Positions 18,671 through 28,227 of a stretch of 64,000 nt of DNA are shown here, in pieces; within the stretch, counting starts at the first letter, position 1, and each line of letters opens with the position of its first letter. The DNA is from Pseudobdellovibrionaceae bacterium (GTDB taxonomy: Bacteria; Bdellovibrionota; Bdellovibrionia; Bdellovibrionales; UBA1609): positions 140,092 to 204,091 of the forward strand of contig JACKAN010000004.1 in NCBI GenBank assembly GCA_020635055.1, in the 5' to 3' direction. The translations under genes and the position numbers were made by a program. The notes below the pieces were generated by a model. It ran no database searches. It was given only the letters and a program-made list of their open reading frames with translations, and had not been told where the DNA came from.

Positions 18671-20613
18671 AAACTGTAAAGCTACAAATGGAAAAGTTAA
18701 ACTTTACTGGGTGCCTATTAAACAATGGATTTAAATATTTGATATTTGCACTAGGTTGGATTGTGCTATTGAGTGAATCCAGAGTGACTCTGGCAGAAGT
18801 GCTTAAAGAGAATAGATCCATAATCACAAGTCAGTCTCAGATTCCATCTCCATTAAAGCAAGAATGCGTTCAGGTCTATTATGACAAAGGACCAAATGAT
18901 TATTGGATCGGGCGCACCTATGCTTTGTTTACACAAAATTTACTGGGGCATTTTCCTGAATTGCAACAAATCATAGCACCAATTGAATATTATCAGTCGG
19001 GAGACTTGGATCGTTGTCGTGCCAGTATTTATATTGGATCTCATTATGACAGCCCCATTCCTCCCGATTTTATTAAAGATTATTTATCAACAAAGAAAAA
19101 TGTAGCTTGGTTGGGTTATAATATTTGGCGAAAGCCTGAACTCGCAGCACTTTTTGGTTATAAATATATAGGACTTTCTAAACTGAATTCAGAAATTCTT
19201 GATTTTCAAGGTCTCCCTACTTTTTATAAGGGGATTGATTATAAAGGTGAGAGGTTCACAAAATTTGGGGATTGGAGTCAGAGCCTACCAAAAGTATTTC
19301 TTGCGGCTTTTGAAATGGTGGAACTGCAACCACTGAATGAAGGGCTTGAGGAAGATATAAAGGGGAAATCAAAGCCATCTACAAACAAACTTAAAACACA
19401 GGTTTTAGCCAAGGCTGTTCATAATGGAACTAAAGAAGAGCGGCCATATATATTGAGAAATAAAAATCATTTTTATATTGCTGATGCTGTTTATAGTTTT
19501 ATGCATGAGTCCGATCGCTATATGATATTTACGGATCTGTTGTTCGATATTCTGAATTTGCCTCCGCGCCACACAAAAAAAATGGCTGTTATGAGAATGG
19601 AAGATGTGCATCCTTTAATGCCATTGGATTCGCTTTACACATTTTCAAGAACTCTTAAGTCTTTAAATGTGCCACTGAATGTATCTATTATTCCTTTCTT
19701 TTTTGATCCTCTCGATTTGGCTGATCGTGATTACAACGAAGAGTTTGTCGCGGCTTCTCAAAAAAAATCTTTTGTTGAGTGGATCAAAGAAGTTCAAAAA
19801 GACAAAGCTTGTTTTATCTGGCATGGAGTAACGCATCAATATGGGAGAATTAAAAATCCATTTGAGGGGAGTTCGGGAGGGGATTTTGAGTTTTGGGACG
19901 CCATAAAAAATCAACCGGTGAAAGAAGATAGCGCAAAGTGGGTGTTGAATCGACTCTATGACGGCTACTATGAACTCAACAAAATAGGCGTACAACCAAA
20001 GATTTGGCTGACTCCACATTATCAGGCTTCCACTCTTGATAATATTTTATTTAGTCGAGTGATGCCTTGGAACATGGGGCGCATGATATATAACAATTTT
20101 GAATGGCTGTCTCCGATCCCATCACACAAGAAAAAATATTGGTTTCAAGATACAGATGTAGAATCTCAGGCTTTACGTTTGAAGGAATTATCTAACATTT
20201 CTTATAAGATCACTTCTCCTTGGTGGAATGGACAAATTTTCCCCTTTGAAATTTATGGAGATATCCATGGTCAAAGAATTTTGCCAGAAAATTTGGGAAA
20301 CTCTCAGCCATTTGAAAATGCACATGTTATAAGGCCTCGAAGCGTACAGGAGATGGTGGCTGACGCGAAAAGAAATTTGGTTTTGCGAGACGTTTGGGCT
20401 TCTTATTTTTATCATCCCTTTCTTTTTGACCATTACAATGAAGGTGGACGGGGGAGGTTTCGTGGTGACCCGAGTGAGTTAGTTTATCTAATAAATGAAA
20501 TAAAAAAAATGGGATATGAATTTATTGATTTAGAAAAATTTGTTTTAGAAAATGTTGATAAGTTAAGACCTGAGCCTGTATATTTAAAGGAGCCTCTAGA
20601 TGTCAGTCAATAA
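18667..20613 (+). CDS. DUF2334 polysaccharide deacetylase-like protein, exported
   Basis: Signal-anchor helix FKYLIFALGWIVLLSE near residue 20, then a long periplasmic part. The C-terminal 300 residues carry the DUF2334 pattern: MAVMRMEDVHPLMPLDSL with the metal-binding acidic residue and His, VSIIPFFFDP, and WHGVTHQYG. DUF2334 belongs to the carbohydrate esterase 4-like deacetylases and is often found with exported beta-linked HexNAc polymers. The GTG start overlaps the nfrB-like stop (GTGA). I infer that it removes acetyl groups from the locus glycan; activity is not shown by sequence alone. Confidence 0.75.
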   Translation: MKTVKLQMEKLNFTGCLLNNGFKYLIFALGWIVLLSESRVTLAEVLKENRSIITSQSQIPSPLKQECVQVYYDKGPNDYWIGRTYALFTQNLLGHFPELQQIIAPIEYYQSGDLDRCRASIYIGSHYDSPIPPDFIKDYLSTKKNVAWLGYNIWRKPELAALFGYKYIGLSKLNSEILDFQGLPTFYKGIDYKGERFTKFGDWSQSLPKVFLAAFEMVELQPLNEGLEEDIKGKSKPSTNKLKTQVLAKAVHNGTKEERPYILRNKNHFYIADAVYSFMHESDRYMIFTDLLFDILNLPPRHTKKMAVMRMEDVHPLMPLDSLYTFSRTLKSLNVPLNVSIIPFFFDPLDLADRDYNEEFVAASQKKSFVEWIKEVQKDKACFIWHGVTHQYGRIKNPFEGSSGGDFEFWDAIKNQPVKEDSAKWVLNRLYDGYYELNKIGVQPKIWLTPHYQASTLDNILFSRVMPWNMGRMIYNNFEWLSPIPSHKKKYWFQDTDVESQALRLKELSNISYKITSPWWNGQIFPFEIYGDIHGQRILPENLGNSQPFENAHVIRPRSVQEMVADAKRNLVLRDVWASYFYHPFLFDHYNEGGRGRFRGDPSELVYLINEIKKMGYEFIDLEKFVLENVDKLRPEPVYLKEPLDVSQ

Positions 20614-22402
20614 TGTGAGTTATCCAATTCTTCGCTTAGTTTTGAGTACTGTGATTTGCCTTGGCTTTGCAATGAGCATAGATCCTAAAGCCAAAGCTGA
20701 ACTGGTGTTGGATAAACCTGATAAACTAATGGTCAAGGCTTCCAAGAACAGACAGGAGCTTCGAGACGTACTTTTATCCCTCCAGCAACAATTGCCAGAA
20801 ATGCGCAGTGTGGATGTTTTTGAAAGCTATTTTTTTCTATTGAAAGACTTAAATGAATTGGCCATTAGATTTAATTTGAATGAGGTTTATCCCGAAGCGA
20901 TTCGGTCGCTAGGATTTAAGATGTCGGCTTTTGGAGTGAAGTGGATGGACTTGAGTCAAATGGATCAGCTTTCGTTTGCATACTATCTGAAATGGATGAA
21001 TGCAGATGGACTATTCAACTTGTTGGCAACAAGTAATTATATTTTACAAACTATAGATTTAAACGAAAAGATCAGATTAAAAGTGTTAGCAGAGAATGTG
21101 GATTTCCTTATTAATCTAAATTTAGAAGTGATAAAACAAAGAGTCGATTTAGCTCTTGGATATAGGAATTTACTAACAGATTTAGCTATTCGCAATTTAC
21201 AGCAAAATCATATATCTGATTCTGAAAAAAATTTTTGGTTTCAAAGGATTTATAGCTCTGCAGGAATGGGATATTACTTAGATTCTATACAGCTAAAAGT
21301 TAATAATTTGAATGAATCATCAAAAGAACAGTTTCCACAAGTTTATGAGGATTTGTTGAGCGCCTATGTTAAACTCAAATCTATTGTCGATGCCCCCACT
21401 TACTCACTCAATGAGCGGATATCTGAGTTAATTGTTGAATGGACACGGAAATGTTTAGAATTCAATATTGAAATAGATTTGAATCAGCTAGAGAATGTTT
21501 TGTTTTATTTTAGTCCACGTTCTATGCAATGGTTGTCTTCCATGATAATTTCCATTTCCGAGAATTTTTTAGTTAGTAATTCTACGACCATTAAAAATAT
21601 ATTTATTGCTTTGTGGCCTCGTCTTATTGAAATGGGATTGGTGACGGAAGCAAAGAATTTTGAAATTTTTTTAGGTCGTAGTATGGCAGCATTTAAAGTG
21701 CGTGAATTTAGCTTAGAAGGAACTTATTTTTTAACAGATGTTGAAGGGAAGGAGTGGACATTAACTCTTGTTAGTTCTGGACCGATCGATTTAACTGTTG
21801 CTGTTGCTGATAGTTTATGGATGTCTTTTAAAAGCTTTTATTATGTAAGGTACAATCCAAAAACTGAGATTTATATAGCGTCTTATTCCCAGTATGAAAA
21901 TGAAATTGGACTGCCTAAATCAACTATTAGATTTAAAATACACAAGAAATCTATTGAAGTGATTGATAAATATGCAAGAGCTGGTAGTCAGAAGATGAAG
22001 GGAAGGCTTGGGGAGCCATTGGCCCCTTTTAACTTATTCCAAAAAAGAACGCCTTTTTTTAGTCGGAGTTTAAAGGGAAATATTAAATTTAAATTGGGTC
22101 AAGAGGGTAGGGACGTGACCATGATTCTACAGGGCAATGGACAAAATATCACAGCCAGAATTCAAGATAAAGTTGGACCTATTTTTGATTTTGAATCAGG
22201 TTTTATTACCAACAATGGTGTTTTGATTTTAAACACCGGACCTCTACAGAATACAACTTGGGCACAGCTTCGCGGGACTTTAAAAGACAAATCATTGAGA
22301 GCAGAGATCATTGTCGGAGGGAGAGGGAAGGTCACTGAACAATTTTTACTTCAAGATTTTGCGATGAGAGACTTTGGAAAAAATATGAAATCAACAAAAT
22401 GA
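20600..22402 (+). CDS. Large exported protein of unknown function in the polysaccharide locus
   Basis: 600 residues with a signal peptide (LRLVLSTVICLGFAMSI, cut near AKAEL). The first 360 residues are helical and leucine-rich, perhaps a TPR-like scaffold without clear repeats. The last 220 residues are beta-rich and begin EGTYFLTDVEGKEWTLTLV, resembling two similar sandwich units (a second starts near FSRSLKGNIKFKLG). No family recognised. It overlaps the DUF2334 gene by 14 bp, so it belongs to the same mRNA and probably acts with the glycan in the periplasm. Confidence 0.7.
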   Translation: MSVNNVSYPILRLVLSTVICLGFAMSIDPKAKAELVLDKPDKLMVKASKNRQELRDVLLSLQQQLPEMRSVDVFESYFFLLKDLNELAIRFNLNEVYPEAIRSLGFKMSAFGVKWMDLSQMDQLSFAYYLKWMNADGLFNLLATSNYILQTIDLNEKIRLKVLAENVDFLINLNLEVIKQRVDLALGYRNLLTDLAIRNLQQNHISDSEKNFWFQRIYSSAGMGYYLDSIQLKVNNLNESSKEQFPQVYEDLLSAYVKLKSIVDAPTYSLNERISELIVEWTRKCLEFNIEIDLNQLENVLFYFSPRSMQWLSSMIISISENFLVSNSTTIKNIFIALWPRLIEMGLVTEAKNFEIFLGRSMAAFKVREFSLEGTYFLTDVEGKEWTLTLVSSGPIDLTVAVADSLWMSFKSFYYVRYNPKTEIYIASYSQYENEIGLPKSTIRFKIHKKSIEVIDKYARAGSQKMKGRLGEPLAPFNLFQKRTPFFSRSLKGNIKFKLGQEGRDVTMILQGNGQNITARIQDKVGPIFDFESGFITNNGVLILNTGPLQNTTWAQLRGTLKDKSLRAEIIVGGRGKVTEQFLLQDFAMRDFGKNMKSTK

Positions 22403-22513
22403 TTAATTTAGTGTGTGTTAATTATTTTACTTTTGTAGATTTAACTACTATTCATTTTAGAGATTACACAATAAATATTTTGGTTTTGTGTGGAATTATA
22501 GAGGAGATTTTAA

Positions 22514-23830
22514 ATGAGGAATAAAACAACATCAAAGAAACAAGCAAGAAACTGGATTTGCTCTGGCTATATGTGGTTGTTAGTTTATACTTTTATTTGT
22601 TTGGTGACTTGTCCAACCCACCAAGCTCAAGCTCAAGAATATGTTCGTGGATTTAATCTTATAGAATCCGATAGTTTTTTATTTGATGCACAAGATAAAT
22701 CGAAGTCGGATGCGCAAATCGCAGTGGATGAAGCTAAAGCGTTAGGGGCCAACCATATTATTCTTAATGTGAGAGCCACAATGACAGGTCCTTACTCTAA
22801 TGAATTGGTTCCTGTTACAGCTCCTGCTGAACGTGGGCCAGAAAAAAAACGTATGGCCAAATTAATTCGCTATATTCGTTCGCAAAACATGACAATAGGT
22901 TTGAGACCTATTTTCTTTGTTGTTGGACCCAATGGAGAGTTTCCTTATAATGAGGAACGTCAGGATGGAAGTTTAAAAAACTGGTGGCATGGTAATATTC
23001 AACCACAGGATCCCAATCGTTGGTTTGAATCTTTTAAGGTATATTTAGATGTATATCTTCCCTTAGCTGCTCTACTAAAGGTAGAGGAATTCACAATAGC
23101 CGCTGAATTGTATTCGATGACTGTGGGTCTCGAAGATCAGTGGAAAAAACATCCTTATGGTTTTCCAGGAAGGTGGTTGCAACTTCTTCGCTATGTAAAA
23201 AGCAAATTGCCTAGTTCACGTTTAATGTACGATATTAATTTTACTGATGATAAAGTTTCCTCCAATGGTTTTGGTGTGACAGGAGGGGAGTTGGAACGTT
23301 GGCGATATCGTATTGTGGATTTAGCTGATCGTAGTGACCCAAAAGAAAAAGAGATCTGGAATGATTTGGTGACTTTTTGGTCTGAACTAGATGCCATTGG
23401 AATTGATGTATATCGTTCTTTAGCTAGTCCAAAGCAAAATTTGCCAAAAGAATCATTGGAACTTGTGAGAACTTTAAAGCTAAGAACGGATTCTTTTGCC
23501 ACACAAATGGATAATATATTTAGCGAAATATCAATTGTGCTTGGAGTGGATAAAGAGGTTATTTTTAAAGAGATTGGTTTTCGATCTGTTGAGAAAGGTT
23601 TTATTGATCCATTCGCATATGCGGGAAGTGGTGATGTGAAGATTCAGCATCAAGCGGCGGCTTTTCAAGCCTATTTTGAGTCATTTTGGGAACCTCAATG
23701 GCCATGGTTTAAGGGCTTTAATTTTTGGGAAATCTCCTTAAATCCAACACGCAAAGGGGAACTGGACAAGGGTTTTTCACCTGTAGGAAAAAAAGAGACA
23801 GAAGACGTAATATTAAAATATTTTAAATAA
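22514..23830 (+). CDS. Exported GH113-like TIM-barrel glycoside hydrolase
   Basis: Signal peptide near residues 20-42 ending QAQAQ, then a TIM-barrel hydrolase. Clues are YVRGFNLI at strand 1, an early Asn/Arg strand end (HIILNVRATM), a candidate acid/base Glu in IAAELYSM, and the nucleophile-like FKEIGFRSVEKG, similar to the EIGYRS motif of GH113 mannanase-like enzymes. The ending (FNFWEISLNP...GFSPVGKKETEDVI) is also typical. A GAGG ribosome-binding site precedes the ATG. It stands 111 bp after the previous gene and may have its own promoter. The substrate is likely the locus glycan, by context only. Confidence 0.7.
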   Translation: MRNKTTSKKQARNWICSGYMWLLVYTFICLVTCPTHQAQAQEYVRGFNLIESDSFLFDAQDKSKSDAQIAVDEAKALGANHIILNVRATMTGPYSNELVPVTAPAERGPEKKRMAKLIRYIRSQNMTIGLRPIFFVVGPNGEFPYNEERQDGSLKNWWHGNIQPQDPNRWFESFKVYLDVYLPLAALLKVEEFTIAAELYSMTVGLEDQWKKHPYGFPGRWLQLLRYVKSKLPSSRLMYDINFTDDKVSSNGFGVTGGELERWRYRIVDLADRSDPKEKEIWNDLVTFWSELDAIGIDVYRSLASPKQNLPKESLELVRTLKLRTDSFATQMDNIFSEISIVLGVDKEVIFKEIGFRSVEKGFIDPFAYAGSGDVKIQHQAAAFQAYFESFWEPQWPWFKGFNFWEISLNPTRKGELDKGFSPVGKKETEDVILKYFK

Positions 23831-23841
23831 CAACTCTGCTT

Positions 23842-23910
23842 GTGCCAGGTTCCGAATCTGGGTCACAGCAAGTCAGATTCTAAGCGATGAGACCGTTTAG
23901 TACGTTTTAA
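23842..23910 (-). pseudogene. RAYT transposase, C-terminal remnant
   Basis: On the minus strand this reads RTKRSHRLESDLL and a stop, then the element end. The same C-terminus (STKRPHRLEFDML, stop) occurs in the miniature copy at 32725-33029, which fixes the reading. Everything upstream of these residues is missing here. Confidence 0.7.
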
Positions 23911-23955
23911 TCACCAATATCAATTTATGCATACCTGTAAAAAAAACGTAAAAAA

Positions 23956-24127
23956 ACTCTGTTATTCAAACCGCTACTTCTTCTCATATAGCTCCCAAGG
24001 GTCAGGCCGAATGGGCAGTATCAAAAAGAATGTCAGAAGCCATTCGGTGCGAGCGGGCCCAAGTGGAAGGAGTCATCGGAAACATCAAATCAAAAAAGTA
24101 TGGCTTCAACAAACCCAATGTGAAATC
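23956..24127 (+). pseudogene. DDE transposase C-terminal remnant, first half
   Basis: The frame reads SHIAPKGQAEWAVSKRMSEA and then CERAQVEGVIGNIKSKKYGF, a C-terminal pattern of DDE transposases (Glu of the catalytic triad in QVEG). It continues to NVKS, where the IS66 element is inserted, and resumes in the same frame at 30537. The N-terminal two thirds are absent. The exact IS family was not determined. Confidence 0.65.
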
Positions 24128-24153
24128 GTAAGCGCTTTATCGCGACCACCTAT

Positions 24154-24630
24154 TTAATGGATGATTGCCCCTTCTTTTTTTTGGCAGGATTGGGGATTTG
24201 GTGGTGAGAGCAATAACTCGGCTAACTTTTCATAATCATCAATAGTATTGGCTGTCGGTAGCTGCTTTAATATCTCCGTTAGTACTGTAAAAGGATTTTT
24301 ACCGTTAAGTTTTGCTGTCAAGACTATGCTATAAAGTATACTTGAAGATTTAGCTCCCTCAACTGTATCACAAAATAACCAGTTCTTTCTACCGATAGCA
24401 AATCGTTTTATTATTCTCTCTATCCAGCCGTTGTCTATTTCATAACGACCGTCTTTTAAAAAACCTGAGAGTTCAGCGTACTCATTTATAAAATAACTAA
24501 GAGCATTGCCAATGGTACTGCTTGGTAAAACTTCTTTTAGCTTCCAACCACACCATTGTTTGATAGCTTCCATACTTGGAGCTATTTCTTCCCCAGTAAG
24601 TAATTTCGTGGTTCGCACAGACCAATCCAT
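24154..24630 (-). pseudogene. IS66 TnpC transposase (element A), C-terminal part
   Basis: Carries the typical IS66 C-terminus: YEIDNGWIERIIKRFAIGRK then NWLF, with the last catalytic Glu in the IDNxxxER motif, and the C-terminal helical segment TVLTEILKQLPT. The rest of the same gene lies at 26258-27327 beyond the IS110 insertion, so no intact protein can be made. Confidence 0.9.
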
Positions 24631-24677
24631 TAGCGGCGCTAGCCGCTTTTAACATCCAAGTATTGCATTGGAAATCG

Positions 24678-25954
24678 CTACTGGATTTGGACTCCAGTAT
24701 TGTCGATCTTCAGTTTTTTTACTGACACGATCTTTTCGTGACTCTCGTGACGAATGTTAACACCAAGCGCTTTGAGTTGATTGATTAAAGTTCTGATTTT
24801 GTCCTCATGGTCTTTGGCTCGCCCATAGCCAATTTCTTTATAATTATCCCCAGCTAAAATTTTATAAACAGCTCTGGCAATACGATTGGCGATGGCTACT
24901 TTTGCCTTTTGTTTACTCCCTAGTTTAAATACCAGCTTGTTATATTTCGACCTATAAAAGGTCCCTCGTTTTTGTTTAGCCCCGTGGGCTGCATGCTTTA
25001 GAAGCCTTTTGAGGTGAGGATTCCCTTTGCGGCATTTTGATCTTTTTTTTTACCGGCCGACTCATTGTTGCCAGAGGCAACTCCGGCCCAGGCCGCATAC
25101 TTTCGCTCATCAGCAAATTTGCTCATATCGTCTGTGCTCTCCGCGAGGATGCCAATGGCCAAAATCTGATCAATACCCGGAATTTCATCTAGCTTAGCAA
25201 CCAGGTGAGCATAGGGCTGAGCTTTTTCAATTAACTCAGCCTCAACTTTCTGGATCTTTGATGTTAAATGGTCGTGCTGATCCATCAACTCTTTAATCAA
25301 AAAACAATGGTTTGTTGTTAAACAATTCGTTAGTGATTTTCTTGCCTCCTCTTTTTTCTTTATCCTCGTCGTAATTTGCGAAGTCAGGTAATCCGCATCG
25401 GTAAACCCATCTGCAATCGCCCTTAAAATATTAAGACCCGATTTGCCGAAGACATCTGATACGATTGAGCCATATTTAACGTTACCATCCTCAAGAACTT
25501 TTTGAACTCGGTTCTTTATACGACCCATATCGGCGACCAAGTTCGTGCGATGGCGGCTCAATAACCGCATTTGTTGAAATTCCTCTTCAGGGATCATAGA
25601 AGGGCGAATCAATCCAAACCGATGAAGCTCCGCCAACCAATGAGAATCGTTCATGTCAGTTTTTCGACCAGGAACGTTTTTCACGTGGGCAGCTTGAGCT
25701 ACGGCAAGACGAATGCCCATAGGAGTCCAAACATTATGCACAGGCTTCCAGTACACACCTGTTGACTCCATGGCAACATCTCGAACACCAAGCTCTAAAA
25801 GCTTTTGTCCACAAGCCATCAAATCTTCAGTGAATGTGTCGCATTCAAATTGAAGTGCCTCAGGCTCTTGATCAGCTTTCCCTCGTAGTACAGTAATAGC
25901 TAATATTTTTTTGTGAACGTCTACTCCCGCAACATGGGTTCGTAGGGCTTGCAT
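24678..25954 (-). pseudogene. IS110 transposase with a -1 frameshift at a run of nine A
   Basis: The start MQALRTHVAGVDVHKKILA has an excellent ribosome-binding site (AGGAGGAG). The DEDD RuvC-like domain is clear (GVDVHKK, AMESTGVYWKP, KTDMND), followed by coiled coil and the IPGIDQILAIGILAES region and AWAGVASGNNESAG. The frame then ends early at GILTSKGF. In the -1 frame the protein continues RSKCRKGNPHLKRLLKHAAH and on to DNTGVQIQ with a stop at 24678, including the serine-site type C-terminal domain. The shift falls at A9 (T9 on the plus strand, 25043-25051). This may be a knock-out mutation or slippage. The joined protein would be about 425 residues. Confidence 0.85.
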
Positions 25955-26236
25955 TGTCTCCTCCTTTTTTGTCCTTGAAAACACCAGAGAGAGATGGGCG
26001 GCACCGTTCAAATCTTCCCCAACGAAGAAAAAGATCTCCATACGACAGTTCTTTAAGCGCCCATCCAGCCAACTTCACTCTCGAACTCGACTCCCTCGGT
26101 TTGATGCGAAACCTAAGAAGCCCGTCCAATCGAATACCGACCTTTTTACCTGGCAAAAACTGTGATAAAAGATTTTGCGGCTCGCGCAAAGAATAAGATT
26201 GCCGTATTGAAAAAACTACTTACAAACAGAAACAGG
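25955..26236 (-). ncRNA. Candidate bridge-RNA region of the IS110 element
   Basis: IS110-group elements encode a structured guide (bridge or seek) RNA in the long noncoding end upstream of the transposase. Here about 280 bp lie between the transposase start and the terminal hairpin. It contains an 8-bp perfect inverted repeat, GATGGGCG at 25993-26000 and CGCCCATC at 26058-26065, enclosing a 57-nt loop. I did not fold the RNA or match its guide loops to the target. Confidence 0.4.
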
Positions 26237-26257
26237 GCGCGCGAAGCGCGCTGGGGA

Positions 26258-27327
26258 ATTCATCTCTCCACTTTTTTCTCTCTTGTGGTGTTAAATTTCT
26301 TTTTTTGTAGGCTTCCTCTTTATCATAGAGGAACTTAATCATAGCCAAACCTTCCGAGGCTATACCAGATTGCTTTTTAGCCTCGAGCCATGCTTTGTAA
26401 AACCGACGACGAGAGTGCATCATACAACCTAATAAAATTAAGTTATGTCTTTCAAGTGCACCATAACCTTTGTGGGCATCTGCCTGTAATGCCCCTTTGT
26501 AGCCAGTCACCAATCGTTTTGCTACAGCACCTCCACCTGAGACATCATAATCAAAAAGAACTATACCTAATTCAGGACTACCACGAACCCACATACTAGA
26601 TTTTGTTCTTGCCTTTCTACCTTCTTCTTTTAAAACCTGTACTGTGGTCGCGTCTATTCCAACATAACCACTAGCAAAAACCTTTTCTTCTAATACATTC
26701 CATAGAGGAATTAATTTTTGCGAGATCTGAACAAGCCAACGAGCCATAGTGGAACGCTTTAGATCAATGCCCTGTAAACGGTAAAGCTCTTCTAGTCTAT
26801 AGAGGGGCAGGGCTTGAAAAAACTTAGAAAATATTAAAAAAGACAATAACTCTGGCGTGGCTATGGTGCCAGGTAATATGGAGTTACTTTTACCCTCAGC
26901 CATATGCCCCTCACAGCAGGGACATGCATACTTAAGACGCTTTTCTAAAACTACAGATGTTTGTGCGGGAATCGTCTTTAACTTTTCATTTACAACTTCA
27001 CCAATTTGTTTAAGTGGAGTGCCATCATGAGGACATATTTTCTGATCTTCTGGTATATCAATAATGACTTCTTCTCTGGGTACATCCTCAGGTATTGGCT
27101 TTTTCTTGCCCCGGCCTTTCTTTTTACGTATATAGCTGATCTGCTCTGTTTCTACTGGAGCTTTGGGTGCCTCTACTTCAATTTCATTAAATACCATCTG
27201 CTCGGTAGAGATGTTTTCATATTTCTCAGACTTGGAGCCAAACTTATCTTTTTTTAATAAACGTATAATCGAATGAAGACGCTCTAACTCTTCTCTTAAA
27301 TGTTTATTTTCTTTTTGAAGGTGTTCT
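26258..27327 (-). pseudogene. IS66 TnpC transposase (element A), N-terminal and central part
   Basis: Shows the leucine-rich N-terminal coil (HLQKENKHLREELERLHSII), the zinc-binding CPHDGTPL and CPCCEGHM, and the DDE core beginning VGIDATTVQVL with the DYDVSGGG and QADAHKGYG strings. The frame runs into IS110 at its 3' end. At its 5' end it meets the end of IS66-B; the natural start is a GTG at 29805 on the far side of IS66-B (VQSQEHL...), 13 bp after tnpB. The apparent ATG at 27365 lies in IS66-B sequence and is not the true start. Confidence 0.9.
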
Positions 27328-27414
27328 GTAAATCGTCGAGCCTCCCCACATTTCAAATGTGTCAAAACCTGTTAAATTAATAATCAAGAACAATCAACAC
27401 ATGGAGGTGTAAGG

Positions 27415-27798
27415 ATGGACAATACAATATTGAGAAAAAAATTAAATACATACAAATCCCCAAAAGGCTCACTTAAAGGTATGAGTCACGAGGTGATTCT
27501 TGAGGTGCTACAGGCCTGGCAAAACTGGCCCGGTAGTACAGCAGATCTTTATAGGGACTTGGGGCTTAGTAAAGGTCAAATGTCCGCTTTGATACGTGCG
27601 GGAAAAAAGCTAGTAAAAAATGGTGCTGTTGTTGAGAGTGAATTTAAAGAGGTAAAAGTGGAATCAGCACCGATATATGATGACTATTGTAAATCTCCCA
27701 TCACGATGAAGTGGGAAAAGAATAAAATCATTAAGTTTAGTCAAGTTCATCAGCTAGTTGAGTTTTTAAATATAATGGAGAGTAAAAAGGCGGCATGA
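27415..27798 (+). CDS. tnpA: IS66 TnpA-like accessory protein (element B)
   Basis: 127 residues with a helix-turn-helix-like centre (GSTADLYRDLGLSKGQMSAL), as expected for the first gene of IS66 elements, which is needed for transposition together with TnpB and TnpC. A GGAGG ribosome-binding site precedes the ATG. The stop overlaps the start of tnpB by 4 bp. Confidence 0.8.
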   Translation: MDNTILRKKLNTYKSPKGSLKGMSHEVILEVLQAWQNWPGSTADLYRDLGLSKGQMSALIRAGKKLVKNGAVVESEFKEVKVESAPIYDDYCKSPITMKWEKNKIIKFSQVHQLVEFLNIMESKKAA

Positions 27799-28211
27799 TA
27801 GCTTTTAATAGAACGATGAAGATATATATAAGTAAGGAGCCCACAGATATGCGGGCTTCTTATGATAGTTTATTTAATAAGGCAAAGAACGTATTAAATA
27901 AGGATCCATTTTCTGGACATTTATTTGTATTTATAAATAAGTTGAGATCTTCGATGAAGTGTCTTTATTATGATGGCACGGGTTTAGTGATTATCTCGAA
28001 GCGTTTAGAGAGGAGTACATTTTCAAAGCTCAATCCATTTTATAAAAATGAGGTAGTTTTAACACAAGCGGAGTTTAGTTTATTTTTTGAGGGAGCCAAT
28101 TTAGAGAAAAGATTTATTGAGTCGCCACTTGAGATAAAAAGATCTGGTGGTAAAAAGTTTAACAAAAGTGTATGCCGCACTGGGAGTGAGTTGCAAAGTC
28201 CCTCGTTATAA
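27795..28211 (+). CDS. tnpB: IS66 TnpB protein (element B)
   Basis: IS66 Orf2 family: KIYISKEPTDMRASYDSL near the start and the core FVFINKLRSSMKCLYYDGTG with the later LERSTF. About 20 residues longer than the usual 115 because of a basic tail. Function in transposition is required but not well defined. It overlaps tnpA and lies 16 bp before tnpC. Confidence 0.92.
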   Translation: MIAFNRTMKIYISKEPTDMRASYDSLFNKAKNVLNKDPFSGHLFVFINKLRSSMKCLYYDGTGLVIISKRLERSTFSKLNPFYKNEVVLTQAEFSLFFEGANLEKRFIESPLEIKRSGGKKFNKSVCRTGSELQSPSL

Positions 28212-28227
28212 AAAATAATTATTTTTA

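Larger units (their letters stand above)
24630..26254 (-). mobile_element. IS110-family element inserted in IS66-A tnpC
   Basis: The element splits IS66-A tnpC. Its boundaries are placed from where the IS66 reading frame stops and resumes, so they are good to about 15 bp. Both ends carry short GC-rich hairpins: AGCGGC-GCTA-GCCGCT at 24632-24647 and GCGCGC-GAA-GCGCGC at 26237-26251. The transposase is on the minus strand, with about 300 bp of noncoding DNA before it and under 50 bp after it, the layout of IS110-group elements. Confidence 0.8.

Noticed and set aside
19663..20019. 118-codon minus-strand frame inside the DUF2334 gene
   Set aside because: Antisense shadow of a well-supported gene.
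23927..24157. A 76-codon plus-strand frame (MHTCKKN...)
   Set aside because: A different frame carries recognisable transposase text; this one is out of frame with it.
27328..27365. Apparent ATG start of IS66-A tnpC at 27365
   Set aside because: It lies inside the end of IS66-B; the true start is a GTG at 29805 on the other side of IS66-B.
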